A stretch of 64,000 nucleotides of DNA from Pseudomonadota bacterium (GTDB lineage Bacteria; Pseudomonadota; Gammaproteobacteria; Steroidobacterales; Woeseiaceae). The position numbers and the translations under genes were made by a program. Shown here piece after piece: positions 45,271 to 53,146 of the stretch. Each line of letters begins with the position of its first letter. Within the stretch, counting starts at the first letter, position 1. The stretch is from positions 1-64,000 of the forward strand of contig JADFNV010000002.1 of NCBI GenBank assembly GCA_022563195.1. The letters are read 5' to 3'. The notes beneath the pieces were generated by a model. The model made no database searches. It was not told the origin of the DNA and saw only the letters and a program-made list of their open reading frames with translations.

Positions 45271-45380
45271 TAACACTTAACGGCAGGGGGGTGCCGCCGA
45301 ACCATCCTGGTTCGCTGTCACCGGCATCATGCCGGAGGATTCCGGGGTCGCTCCAACCAGGCTCTTGGGGGAAGAGCAAA
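45195..45380 (-). ncRNA. Candidate structured RNA / sRNA with C-loop hairpins
   Basis: Read on the minus strand, four perfect hairpins follow one another: GCTCTT-CCCCC-AAGAGC (45377-45361), CCGGCA-TGA-TGCCGG (45335-45321), CGAACCA-GGA-TGGTTCG (45314-45298) and CGGCA-CCCCCC-TGCCG (45296-45281). The chain closes with an intrinsic terminator. Two of the loops are all C, a feature of trans-acting sRNAs that pair with Shine-Dalgarno sequences. The segment begins about 40 nt after the stop of the exported 96-aa gene and is likely its 3' UTR, or a separately processed sRNA. A 64-codon ORF across it (45379-45185) runs through every hairpin and is rejected as coding. No known RNA family is recognised. 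Confidence 0.6.
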
Positions 45381-45419
45381 TTGATCAGGGCGCTGCCGGA
45401 GCTTAGTCATCGTGGCCGG

Positions 45420-45710
45420 TTAACGGCTGCGAGCGACTAGGATTGATTTGCGGTCGAGCAGGTGAAAATCAAGGTCAAGGTCAGGCTGGTTGTCGTGTGC
45501 GATACTGTTAAGGGCCTCATCAGCAGCATCGCGGTTCGCCGATTCGGCTGCCGCCAGGCTAATGGTTGCCGCCGTTTGAACACTAATGAGTGTCGAATCG
45601 GCAGCGGCCGCCTCGTCCGCAAAGGCTGTCCTGCTTGCAGATGACACAGCAAGCAAAACCAGCAATGCGCCAGCCAGGGCCAACGCGTTTTCAAAACTTT
45701 TGATGAACAT
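45420..45710 (-). CDS. Small exported protein, sigma-54-dependent
   Basis: 96 aa from ATG 45710 with AAGGA eight bases ahead; the open frame beyond (to 45794) would run through the promoter. A clear signal peptide (FENALALAGALLVLLAVSS) is probably cut after RTAFA. The mature part is about 65 aa, Ala/Asp-rich (STLISVQTAATISLAAAESA) and ends DLDFHLLDRKSILVARSR. No family recognised and no cysteines. A near-perfect sigma-54 promoter and activator-type binding sites lie upstream, and the sigma-54 activator gene is divergent from it. A structured terminator-bearing RNA follows. Role unknown; secretion or surface function is inferred. Confidence 0.75.
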   Translation of the reverse strand: MFIKSFENALALAGALLVLLAVSSASRTAFADEAAAADSTLISVQTAATISLAAAESANRDAADEALNSIAHDNQPDLDLDFHLLDRKSILVARSR

Positions 45711-45776
45711 TGTAATTCCTTCGGGAAATTGCTCGCAGCGCGATGCTGCGAAAAAATGCTTGACTATCAAGCCCCA

Positions 45777-45794
45777 TTGCACAACGCGTGCCAA
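45777..45794 (-). promoter_or_regulatory. Sigma-54 (RpoN) promoter, -24/-12
   Basis: On the minus strand TTGGCACGCGTTGTGCAA: -24 TTGGCACG matches consensus fully; GG and GC are separated by exactly ten bases; the -12 element is GTGCA against TTGCA. Predicted start site near 45768, giving a leader of about 57 nt to the small exported gene. Confidence 0.85.
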
Positions 45795-45841
45795 GTCAAT
45801 AATGTGTTTAAATACAAATAGTTAATGCTTATTGAGTGGTT

Positions 45842-45892
45842 ACGAAATTTCGTAAATTACGAAAACCCGTGATCATTTTTACGGAATACCGT
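45842..45892. promoter_or_regulatory. Three tandem ACG-N6-CGT sites (candidate activator UAS)
   Basis: ACGAAATTTCGT (45842-45853, inside the perfect 16-bp palindrome TTACGAAATTTCGTAA), ACGAAAACCCGT (45859-45870) and ACGGAATACCGT (45881-45892). They lie about 75-125 bp upstream of the predicted sigma-54 start site, the usual place for enhancer-binding proteins. The third site ends 13 bp before the activator's own ATG, allowing autoregulation. Confidence 0.7.
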
Positions 45893-45905
45893 GTAGAATC
45901 ACCGC

Positions 45906-47699
45906 ATGTCCCGGCTTGATGATTACCAATGGCTTTTTCGCAAGGCACCGACGATGGCGACATCGATCGGTCAGGACGGCGTCTACCTCGACGTCAACGA
46001 TGCACTGCTCGAACGGCTCGGTTACACGCGCGACGAGATGCTTGGCCGGCGGCCTGTTGATTTCGTCACGCCGGAATCGGCGCGCCGAATCGAAAAAGAA
46101 TTTCTGCCGGCATTGCGGCGAACGGGCAGGCTGGAGAACAAGCCCGTCGCTTTTGTAACAAAGTCAGGAGACAGCGTTGAATGCCTGGTCAATTCGCTCG
46201 TGGAATATGATCCCGACGGGGAATTCCTGCGCACGGTTGCAATGTACACGGAAATATCAGACCAGGCCCGCGCCAACTTCAAGTATCGTGAATTGTATCG
46301 CTCAACGCCGGCGATGCTGCATACGGTTGACGGTAACGGCAACATTGTAACGGTAACGGATCACTGGTTGCAGAAGCTGGGTTACGAACGTGAGGACGTG
46401 GTCGGTCGTCCGATTAGTGATTTTTTTACGGACAACGATCGTGAGGCCCTAAGCGGAGGGCGGCTGCAGGAATTTATCAGTCAGGGTGAATTCAACAACG
46501 AGGAACGGCAGGTCGTTACCAAGAGTGGCCGGGTTCTCGACCTGATCGTGTCGGCGATATCGCACCGGGATGCGGAGGGGAGCGTTGACCGCATGTTGAT
46601 CGCGTCAAAGGACGTTACCGAGCGCAATCGCACCGAACGCAAATTGCGGGTGACCCTCGCCGAGAACGCACGACTGCGCGAAGAACTGGAACACGAACGC
46701 GACTACTTGCGAGAAGAAGTAAATGTCGCGATGAACTTCGGTCGCATCGTTGGCTCCAGCCCCGTGCTAACGCAGATGCTGGCACGTGTAGAGGCCGTCG
46801 CCGAAACACCGGCCAGTGTCTTGCTGCAGGGCGAGTCGGGCGTCGGTAAGGAATTGGTGGCGCACGCGATTCATGCGCGCAGCCCGCGTGCCGAGGGTCC
46901 ACTCGTAAAAGTAAATTGTGCCTCTATCCCTAAAGAACTATTCGAAAGTGAATTCTTCGGTCACGTTAAAGGCGCATTTACTGGGGCGCATCGTGACCGA
47001 GTGGGCCGTTTCCAGCTTGCAGACGGTGGTACGCTTTTTCTTGATGAAGTGAGTGAAATACCGCTTGAGCAGCAGGGTAAATTGCTCCGGGTCTTACAGG
47101 AAGGCGAATTCGAGCGTGTTGGTGATGATTTTACGAAGTCCGTCGACGTACGTGTCGTAGCAGCGACAAACAGGAACCTGGAAAAACTTATCTTTGCAGG
47201 CGAATTTCGCGAGGACTTGTTTTATCGGCTAAGCGTCTTTCCTATTGAAGTACCGCCATTGCGTAAACGCGGCGACGATATTATCAAGCTGGCACAGCAT
47301 TTTCTCGAAAAAGCCTGTAACGATTTTGGCAGACCGTTGATGAAACTGTCGCGCACTCAGGGTGGCATGTTGCGCGACTATAACTGGCCTGGAAACGTCC
47401 GCGAACTCAAGAATGTGATTGAGCGCGCTGTCATCCTGTCGCCGCACAATGTTCTGCGCCTTGATCTGTCGATGTCTAATCTTGGCGCGGATAACATGTC
47501 GGCTGAGGTAGAGCATGGGCGAGGTGACCAGGTGCTCACCGAAACAGAAATGCGGAGATTTCAGAAAAAAAATCTCGTTGCCGCACTCAAACAGACGAGT
47601 TGGCGCGTATCAGGTCCCGACGGTGCGGCGGAAATGCTTGGCGTCAAAGCAACGACGCTCGCAGACCGTATTCGATCTTTCGGTATTCGCAGACCATGA
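45906..47699 (+). CDS. PAS-PAS sigma-54-dependent activator (enhancer-binding protein)
   Basis: 597 aa. Two PAS domains (about residues 5-118 and 128-242) for sensing; a short coiled linker; AAA+ ATPase from about 280 to 515 with Walker A GESGVGKE (near 309), the sigma-54 contact loop GAFTGA (near 356), Walker B GGTLFLDE and the arginine-finger region NREDLFYRL-like FREDLFYRLSVFP. C-terminal Fis-type HTH: GAAEMLGVKATTLADRI. PAS ligands cannot be told from sequence; no receiver domain, so it is not a two-component regulator. It is divergent from the small exported gene, with the sigma-54 promoter and three palindromes between them. The next gene, dacB, overlaps its stop (ATGA). Confidence 0.95.
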   Translation: MSRLDDYQWLFRKAPTMATSIGQDGVYLDVNDALLERLGYTRDEMLGRRPVDFVTPESARRIEKEFLPALRRTGRLENKPVAFVTKSGDSVECLVNSLVEYDPDGEFLRTVAMYTEISDQARANFKYRELYRSTPAMLHTVDGNGNIVTVTDHWLQKLGYEREDVVGRPISDFFTDNDREALSGGRLQEFISQGEFNNEERQVVTKSGRVLDLIVSAISHRDAEGSVDRMLIASKDVTERNRTERKLRVTLAENARLREELEHERDYLREEVNVAMNFGRIVGSSPVLTQMLARVEAVAETPASVLLQGESGVGKELVAHAIHARSPRAEGPLVKVNCASIPKELFESEFFGHVKGAFTGAHRDRVGRFQLADGGTLFLDEVSEIPLEQQGKLLRVLQEGEFERVGDDFTKSVDVRVVAATNRNLEKLIFAGEFREDLFYRLSVFPIEVPPLRKRGDDIIKLAQHFLEKACNDFGRPLMKLSRTQGGMLRDYNWPGNVRELKNVIERAVILSPHNVLRLDLSMSNLGADNMSAEVEHGRGDQVLTETEMRRFQKKNLVAALKQTSWRVSGPDGAAEMLGVKATTLADRIRSFGIRRP

Positions 47700-49114
47700 T
47701 GTCGAGACTTTCTATCGTATTGCTGGTATTTGCAGCTTTGGCTATCGCTAATGCCAATGACACCGCACTGCCGCTACGCGTGCAAAGCGTACTGAATCTC
47801 CGAGCGCTGCCAGACGATACGTTGAGCATTCATATTGAGGACCTTGACAGTGGCGAGGCCGTGCTTCGCTGGCATGACCAGGTAGCCCGCAATCCCGGAT
47901 CAACGATCAAGTTGCTAACGACATTGGTGGCGCTTGATGTGCTCGGGCCGACGTATTCGTGGCAGACAGATGTTCTTGCTCTTGGCGAGATCGAAGACGG
48001 TCGATTGCACGGCGATCTGCTAATAAAAGGTCGAGGTGATCCGTTCCTGGTCACTGAACGATTGTGGCAGCTGCTGCGCAGGGTTCGTCAGGCCGGTATT
48101 CGCAACATCGACGGCGATCTGCTGATCGATGACAGCTACTTCGATGTTGCGATTCACGATCCGGCCGCATTCGATCGACAAGCACTGCGCGCATATAACG
48201 TCGCCCCGAACGCACTTCTCATGAATTTCAAAGTTGTTCGCTACTGGTTTGAAGCCGAACCTGACACTAACAGTGTCCGGATCTGGCTCGACCCGCCATT
48301 GGAAAATCTACATGTAGACAATCGCTTGTCCTTAGTTCCGGGAAGATGTCGCGGTTATCAGCGCGGCATCACAATATCGGCGAACGAGGCGGTTGACAGG
48401 ATGACGTTCAGCGGTGCGTTTCCGAGCGGATGCAGGCGTTACGCGATGGATCGGACCGTCCTGAGTCATAACGAATTCGTATTCGGGCTGTTTACGTCGC
48501 TTTGGCGTGATGCTGGTGGCGGGTTCGGCGGCGGCTGGAAAAATGTCAAGGCACCGCAGGGCGTTGAACCACTCATTGAGTTTGAATCGATGCCACTCGC
48601 CGATGTTATTGCCCGAGTGAACAAGCACAGCAACAATGTCATGGCACGACAAATCCTGTACACATTGTCGGCGGAAGTGCTGGGCGAGCCCGGCACCGAG
48701 GACGGTGGCCGCAAGGTTGTCATAGACTGGCTGGAGAAGAACGGCCTGGCGTCTTCACACCTGGCATTTGAAAATGGTGCAGGTCTGTCACGCAAGGTTC
48801 GAATGACGGCACAGAATATGGGTGCAATACTGAGATTTGCATGGCGGCAGCCGTATATGCCTGAGTACGTTTCCTCGCTCTCGCTGTCAGGTCTTGACGG
48901 GACATTGACTGATCGATTCGAGGACACGGCCCTGTCCGGTAATGCTCACCTGAAGACCGGTTCGCTCGATCATGTCGCGGCGATCGCGGGTTACATGCAA
49001 GCACGCTCGGGCAGACGATTCGGAGTCGCCATGATGCAAAACCATGCTGACGTTCACCGGGGCCCCGGCGAAGAAGTCCAGGAAGCGCTATTACATTGGC
49101 TATACGAGCAATGA
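47696..49114 (+). CDS. dacB: D-alanyl-D-alanine carboxypeptidase/endopeptidase (PBP4)
   Basis: Class C penicillin-binding protein that trims peptidoglycan crosslinks in the periplasm; 472 aa. Signal peptide SIVLLVFAALAIANA. Catalytic SxxK in NPGSTIK (S69, K72), SxN in KHSNNVMA and KTG in LKTGSLDHVA. The domain insert between SxxK and SxN is the normal PBP4 length. ATG 47696 overlaps the activator stop, so it is translated from the same transcript. Confidence 0.93.
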   Translation: MMSRLSIVLLVFAALAIANANDTALPLRVQSVLNLRALPDDTLSIHIEDLDSGEAVLRWHDQVARNPGSTIKLLTTLVALDVLGPTYSWQTDVLALGEIEDGRLHGDLLIKGRGDPFLVTERLWQLLRRVRQAGIRNIDGDLLIDDSYFDVAIHDPAAFDRQALRAYNVAPNALLMNFKVVRYWFEAEPDTNSVRIWLDPPLENLHVDNRLSLVPGRCRGYQRGITISANEAVDRMTFSGAFPSGCRRYAMDRTVLSHNEFVFGLFTSLWRDAGGGFGGGWKNVKAPQGVEPLIEFESMPLADVIARVNKHSNNVMARQILYTLSAEVLGEPGTEDGGRKVVIDWLEKNGLASSHLAFENGAGLSRKVRMTAQNMGAILRFAWRQPYMPEYVSSLSLSGLDGTLTDRFEDTALSGNAHLKTGSLDHVAAIAGYMQARSGRRFGVAMMQNHADVHRGPGEEVQEALLHWLYEQ

Positions 49115-49181
49115 GTCCGGGGACAGCGAAATATGGGTCGGCTGTAGTAGACTCTCACTGGTCCGATCCGGGAGACTGAAA

Positions 49182-49769
49182 ATGCGCTGGATTATTGGGG
49201 TAGTAGTGTTGTGGTCACTTACGGCGGCAGCGGAGACAGTCTATGTAACCGACAATCTTCGGCTGGGGCTTTACCAGGCCGCAAACTCGAATGACCCTGT
49301 GATTCGAACGCTCGAGAGCGGCCAGGAACTCGAAATCCTGTCGCGCGACCTGAATTACGCACATGTGCAACTACCTAATGGCGCCCAGGGCTATGTCAAA
49401 GCGGCATACCTTGTTGACGACAAACCGGCCAAGCTTATCGTTGCGGAGACACAGGCGGAGAGCGAGCGCCTGCGAAGCGAACTCGAGGCGCTGCGCCAGC
49501 AGTTTGCGGGGCCAGCGGCGACCATTGCGTCTCTTGAGCAAGAGGCAGCCGAATTGAAAGAAAACCTAGCCGACACCCAGGTACGAATTACCCAGCTTGA
49601 CGCGCAAAATGCAGGTTTGCGTGGTCGTCAGTCGCAGTACAAATACAGTCTGCCGTTGCAATGGGTTGCCGGAGCGCTCTGTGTTTTCCTGGTCGGCGGA
49701 TTCTTGTTCGGCCTGTGGTGGGTTGATCAGCGCAGCCGCCGCCGACATGGCGGTATTCGCATCTACTAA
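49182..49769 (+). CDS. SH3-domain membrane protein (TIGR04211/YgiM-like)
   Basis: 195 aa. Signal peptide (IIGVVVLWSLTAAAE), SH3b domain (residues 20-80: VYVTDNLRLGLY... SGQELEILSRD), a coiled-coil of about 60 aa (ETQAESERLRSELEALRQQ) and a C-terminal membrane helix WVAGALCVFLVGGFLFGLWW. Matches the YgiM/TIGR04211 layout. In E. coli the homologue has been linked to envelope maintenance. It lies 20 bp upstream of cysM; possibly co-transcribed. Confidence 0.9.
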   Translation: MRWIIGVVVLWSLTAAAETVYVTDNLRLGLYQAANSNDPVIRTLESGQELEILSRDLNYAHVQLPNGAQGYVKAAYLVDDKPAKLIVAETQAESERLRSELEALRQQFAGPAATIASLEQEAAELKENLADTQVRITQLDAQNAGLRGRQSQYKYSLPLQWVAGALCVFLVGGFLFGLWWVDQRSRRRHGGIRIY

Positions 49770-49788
49770 TCGAACTAAGGACTGCAGC

Positions 49789-50742
49789 ATGATCTACGAC
49801 AATATTCTACAAACTATCGGCAACACGCCGGTCGTGCGAATCAACCGCATGGGCCCTGAAAAGGTGGAGATATATGTCAAGGTTGAGTCCTTCAACCCAT
49901 TGGCGTCGGTAAAAGATCGTCTCGCATTCGCCATCATTAACGACGCTTTACGAAAAGAGCAGTTGCAACCCGGGCAGACCGTCGTCGAAGCAACATCCGG
50001 CAATACGGGCATCTCGCTCGCCATGGTCTGCGCAGCTACAGGACACCCGTTCGTTGCGACTATGGCCGATTCGTTTTCAATTGAACGTCGCAAGATCATG
50101 CGCGGGCTGGGTGCAAAGGTCATATTAACTCCGGCCGCTGAACGCGGTACCGGCATGGTCAGGAGAGCCGAAGAACTCGCGGACAAATACGGCTGGTTCC
50201 TGGCGCGCCAGTTCGAGAATCCGGCTAATCCCGATTATCACGCCAGCACGACGGGTCCCGAAATTCTGTGCGATTTCGCAGATCGGCGCCTCGACTACTG
50301 GGTAACCGGCTATGGAACTGGCGGCACGATGAGCGGTGCGGGAAGAGTCATCAAGGCAGCCAGACCCGATGTGACCATTGTGGCGACAGAGCCTGACGCT
50401 GCGACATTGCTTGCCGGAAGTGAGTGGAGTCCACACAAGATTCAGGGCTGGACGCCGGACTTCATTCCCGAGGTCCTTGATCGTGACATCTACGACGAAT
50501 TGATGTCGGTCAGCGACGATCGTGCGATCGCGGTAGCACGGGAGTTGGCGGTCAAGGAAGGGATTTTCACGGGTATTTCGTCGGGAGCGACGCTTGCGAC
50601 CGCCCTCGATGTCGCTGAAAAAGCGGCGGATGGCACGGTCATACTCGCGATGCTGCCGGATACGGGTGAGCGGTATTTGTCGACGCCACTTTTCGAGGGT
50701 GTCAACGAGGGATCCGACGACGACTGGCTTGCATCGCTTTGA
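49789..50742 (+). CDS. cysM: Cysteine synthase B
   Basis: O-acetylserine sulfhydrylase, PLP enzyme, 317 aa. PLP lysine in ASVKDRLAF (K42), SGNTGISLAMV loop, and glycine-rich GYGTGGTMSGAG. The position of K42 and the absence of the CysK beta8A-beta9A loop pattern favour CysM, which can use thiosulfate. It is preceded by 19 bp after the SH3 gene. Confidence 0.92.
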   Translation: MIYDNILQTIGNTPVVRINRMGPEKVEIYVKVESFNPLASVKDRLAFAIINDALRKEQLQPGQTVVEATSGNTGISLAMVCAATGHPFVATMADSFSIERRKIMRGLGAKVILTPAAERGTGMVRRAEELADKYGWFLARQFENPANPDYHASTTGPEILCDFADRRLDYWVTGYGTGGTMSGAGRVIKAARPDVTIVATEPDAATLLAGSEWSPHKIQGWTPDFIPEVLDRDIYDELMSVSDDRAIAVARELAVKEGIFTGISSGATLATALDVAEKAADGTVILAMLPDTGERYLSTPLFEGVNEGSDDDWLASL

Positions 50743-50866
50743 TTCACCTAAATCGCTGAATTTTCGGTCAAAAATCGTTTCACATGAGACCTGAGTCACA
50801 GCGAATTTAGTGGCCAGCTGGCATCGTGTGGCATTCCCGGCACACCGCCGATAAAGGGGGTCAGCG

Positions 50867-53083
50867 TTGTCAGCAGATCTGCACGACCTGCAAACAAGAA
50901 AAAACATCGGCAAGGCTAAAAACTTGTTGCACTCGCTCGTCCCGAGGGCACAGTGTTTCTGTTTCTATGATGTCAATCGCCAGTGTGTATGGAGCAGTGA
51001 CGGGGCTGACGACTACGAAATCGATAATTTCATTGCTGATATTCCCGACGAAATAATTGCTGCGCTAGGTACCGACGACGACTGTTTCAGACGAACGCTG
51101 ACCTCAGGCCGCACACTGCTGGTTCTTCCGGTGCGTGGTGACAAGGACACGAGACTTGGCTTGCTCGTAGCGGTGTTCTCGCGCAATGCGGGCAAGGCAT
51201 CATCTTTCAATCCGAACATGCTCGCGAGTATTCTGTCGCCGGCCGTGGACGTAATCGGCGAAGGTCTGCTTCAGAACCAGCGACTGCGCGACGCAAACGG
51301 GATTGCCGACGACGTCAAAAAAGAGTTGTCACTCATCTATGCTGTCGATGAGAAAATTTACGGCATGTCCCACAGTCACGCGGGGCTTGCTCAACTCGTC
51401 GGGCAAAGTGGCCGATTCCTTGGAATTGCCTATAGCGTGTTGCTGATTCCGGCAAAACGCATTCGCATTAGCGCGACACACTCGAGTTGGAAAAACGTAA
51501 AGCGCAAAGTGCTCGATCGCTATCTGATCGAACAATTGCTGCCGAAACTTGAGGGAGAACGCAAGCCGGTTGTGTTCGAAATCCCGGGCGTTGATGGCGC
51601 GGAAAATGTCGGTGAGCAAGGATATCAAACCTTGTTATGCCCGCTGGTTGACAGGCATGGCAACGTCGAAGGCGTTCTTGCAATGCTAGGTCGCGTCGAA
51701 GACAAGTCGTTTACGAAAGCTGAACGGCGTTTCATGGCGCACATTGTGCGCAAAGTGGAATTCGTAATCGAGCGTTCATTCGATGCCATGACCGGGCTAA
51801 TGAACCGATCCGGTTTCGAGGCGCAATTGAATGAGTCGTCGAAATCGCTGACGAGTCCTGGAGACATGCATCAGCTTATCTATTTGGATCTGGACAATCT
51901 GCAACTCATCAATGATACGTTTGGGCGAGAAGCTGGTGACGTCGTCATCACGCGATTCGCTCGATTGCTCGATGCAGACTTGTCGAGAAACGCCGTAGTG
52001 GCACGATTGACCGGCGACGATTTCTGCATACTATTGACTCATTCGGATAGCGATACGGCGTTGGAACTTGCCAATCAAATTCGCGACAGCGGTAAGTCAT
52101 TGCGCTATCTCGAGGGCGACAAGTCCTTGCAAGTTACAATGAGTATTGGCATCGCCGAGTTCAACTTTCGCTCCGGAGACGATGGCAGTGCCCTGACAAC
52201 GGCGCGTATGGCATGTGAAGCAGCAAAGGATCATGGCCGCGATCGCATCGAAGTCTATGACGAGCATAATCTGAGCATTATTCGTCGCCACGACGACATG
52301 CAACTCGTGACGGATATTCAGCAGGCACTGGATGACAAAGGGTTCGAGCTGCTGGCGCAGCCAATAATCAGTCTCAAGAACACTGACTGTCAGCCACGAT
52401 TCGAGGTCCTCTTGCGTATGCGAGACAGCAAAGGCAACAATGTATCGACAAAAGCACTGTTTTCGGCGGCCGAGCGTTACCGTCTGATGCCGCAAATCGA
52501 CCGCTGGGTGACGTCGGCGACGATTGCGAAACTCTCGATGCAGGCCGAGTGTGTTAACGCGGCAAAAGCAATTTTCTCAATCAATTTATCGGGACAGTCA
52601 CTGAGTGATGATGACATTCTTGAGTTTATTGATGATGAAATCAAAGCGAGTGAAATTCCGGCGGAGAGGCTGTGTTTCGAAGTTACTGAGTCGGCGGCTA
52701 TCTCTAACCTGACAAAAGCTCAATTATTCATTGATGAGCTACGCAAGCGTGGTTGCCGGATATCTCTGGATGACTTCGGTGTCGGATTGAGTTCATTCGC
52801 ATATCTAAAAGACTTCAACGTCGATACACTCAAGATCGATGGTGCTTTTATTCGCGATATTACCGAAAATCGGATCTCGGAATCGATGGTAGCGGCAATT
52901 ACCCAGGTTGCTAAAGTATTGGGACTTGAGACGGTGGCCGAATACGTTGGATCCGTCAAGACACGAAAGTTGATCACCAAACTCGGTGTTGATTACGCTC
53001 AGGGCCACTCGATTGGGCGACCCATCCCCCTCGATGATGCGCTACAACAACTATCGGAAAACGTGCGCTCCGGAATCGCCTAA
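50867..53083 (+). CDS. GGDEF/EAL protein with degenerate GGDEF, probable c-di-GMP phosphodiesterase
   Basis: 738 aa from TTG 50867 with GGGGGT upstream. N-terminal half: a long sensor-like part with a GAF-type region (about 150-300). Then a GGDEF domain in which the signature is TGDDF (ARLTGDDFCILL), likely inactive as a cyclase. The EAL domain from about 485 keeps the catalytic ligands: FEVLLRM (ExL), SINLSGQSL, CFEVTES, LDDFGVGLSS, TLKIDGAFI, ETVAEYVG and AQGHSIGRP. So hydrolysis of c-di-GMP is likely. Coupled to the c-di-GMP riboswitch at 29.1 kb only by theme. Confidence 0.9.
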   Translation: MSADLHDLQTRKNIGKAKNLLHSLVPRAQCFCFYDVNRQCVWSSDGADDYEIDNFIADIPDEIIAALGTDDDCFRRTLTSGRTLLVLPVRGDKDTRLGLLVAVFSRNAGKASSFNPNMLASILSPAVDVIGEGLLQNQRLRDANGIADDVKKELSLIYAVDEKIYGMSHSHAGLAQLVGQSGRFLGIAYSVLLIPAKRIRISATHSSWKNVKRKVLDRYLIEQLLPKLEGERKPVVFEIPGVDGAENVGEQGYQTLLCPLVDRHGNVEGVLAMLGRVEDKSFTKAERRFMAHIVRKVEFVIERSFDAMTGLMNRSGFEAQLNESSKSLTSPGDMHQLIYLDLDNLQLINDTFGREAGDVVITRFARLLDADLSRNAVVARLTGDDFCILLTHSDSDTALELANQIRDSGKSLRYLEGDKSLQVTMSIGIAEFNFRSGDDGSALTTARMACEAAKDHGRDRIEVYDEHNLSIIRRHDDMQLVTDIQQALDDKGFELLAQPIISLKNTDCQPRFEVLLRMRDSKGNNVSTKALFSAAERYRLMPQIDRWVTSATIAKLSMQAECVNAAKAIFSINLSGQSLSDDDILEFIDDEIKASEIPAERLCFEVTESAAISNLTKAQLFIDELRKRGCRISLDDFGVGLSSFAYLKDFNVDTLKIDGAFIRDITENRISESMVAAITQVAKVLGLETVAEYVGSVKTRKLITKLGVDYAQGHSIGRPIPLDDALQQLSENVRSGIA

Positions 53084-53130
53084 GACACCGCTGTCCGAGG
53101 ATGGCAACAATGCGAGACGCTGCGCCGGGC

Positions 53131-53139
53131 TGCTAGAAT
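53131..53139 (+). promoter_or_regulatory. Extended -10 element at glnE
   Basis: TGCTAGAAT (TGn plus TAGAAT) ends seven bases before the glnE ATG, close enough for a leaderless or very short leader transcript. The same nonamer lies in front of the CBS protein gene. Confidence 0.4.
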
Positions 53140-53146
53140 TCGTCGC

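Larger units (their letters stand above)
45184..45394. repeat. 11-bp direct repeats flanking the structured RNA segment
   Basis: ATCAGGGCGCT occurs at 45184-45194 and again at 45384-45394, bracketing a 189-bp segment that holds all the hairpins and the terminator described below. This resembles a target-site duplication or a pair of shared terminal sequences. Confidence 0.4.

Noticed and set aside
45185-45379. 64-codon minus-strand ORF across the hairpin region
   Set aside because: Runs through all four hairpins and the terminator stem; rejected in favour of a structured RNA.
50812-50840. Sigma-54 promoter before the GGDEF/EAL gene
   Set aside because: TGGCATCGTGTGGCA has GG and GC nine bases apart, not ten, and lacks the -24 context.
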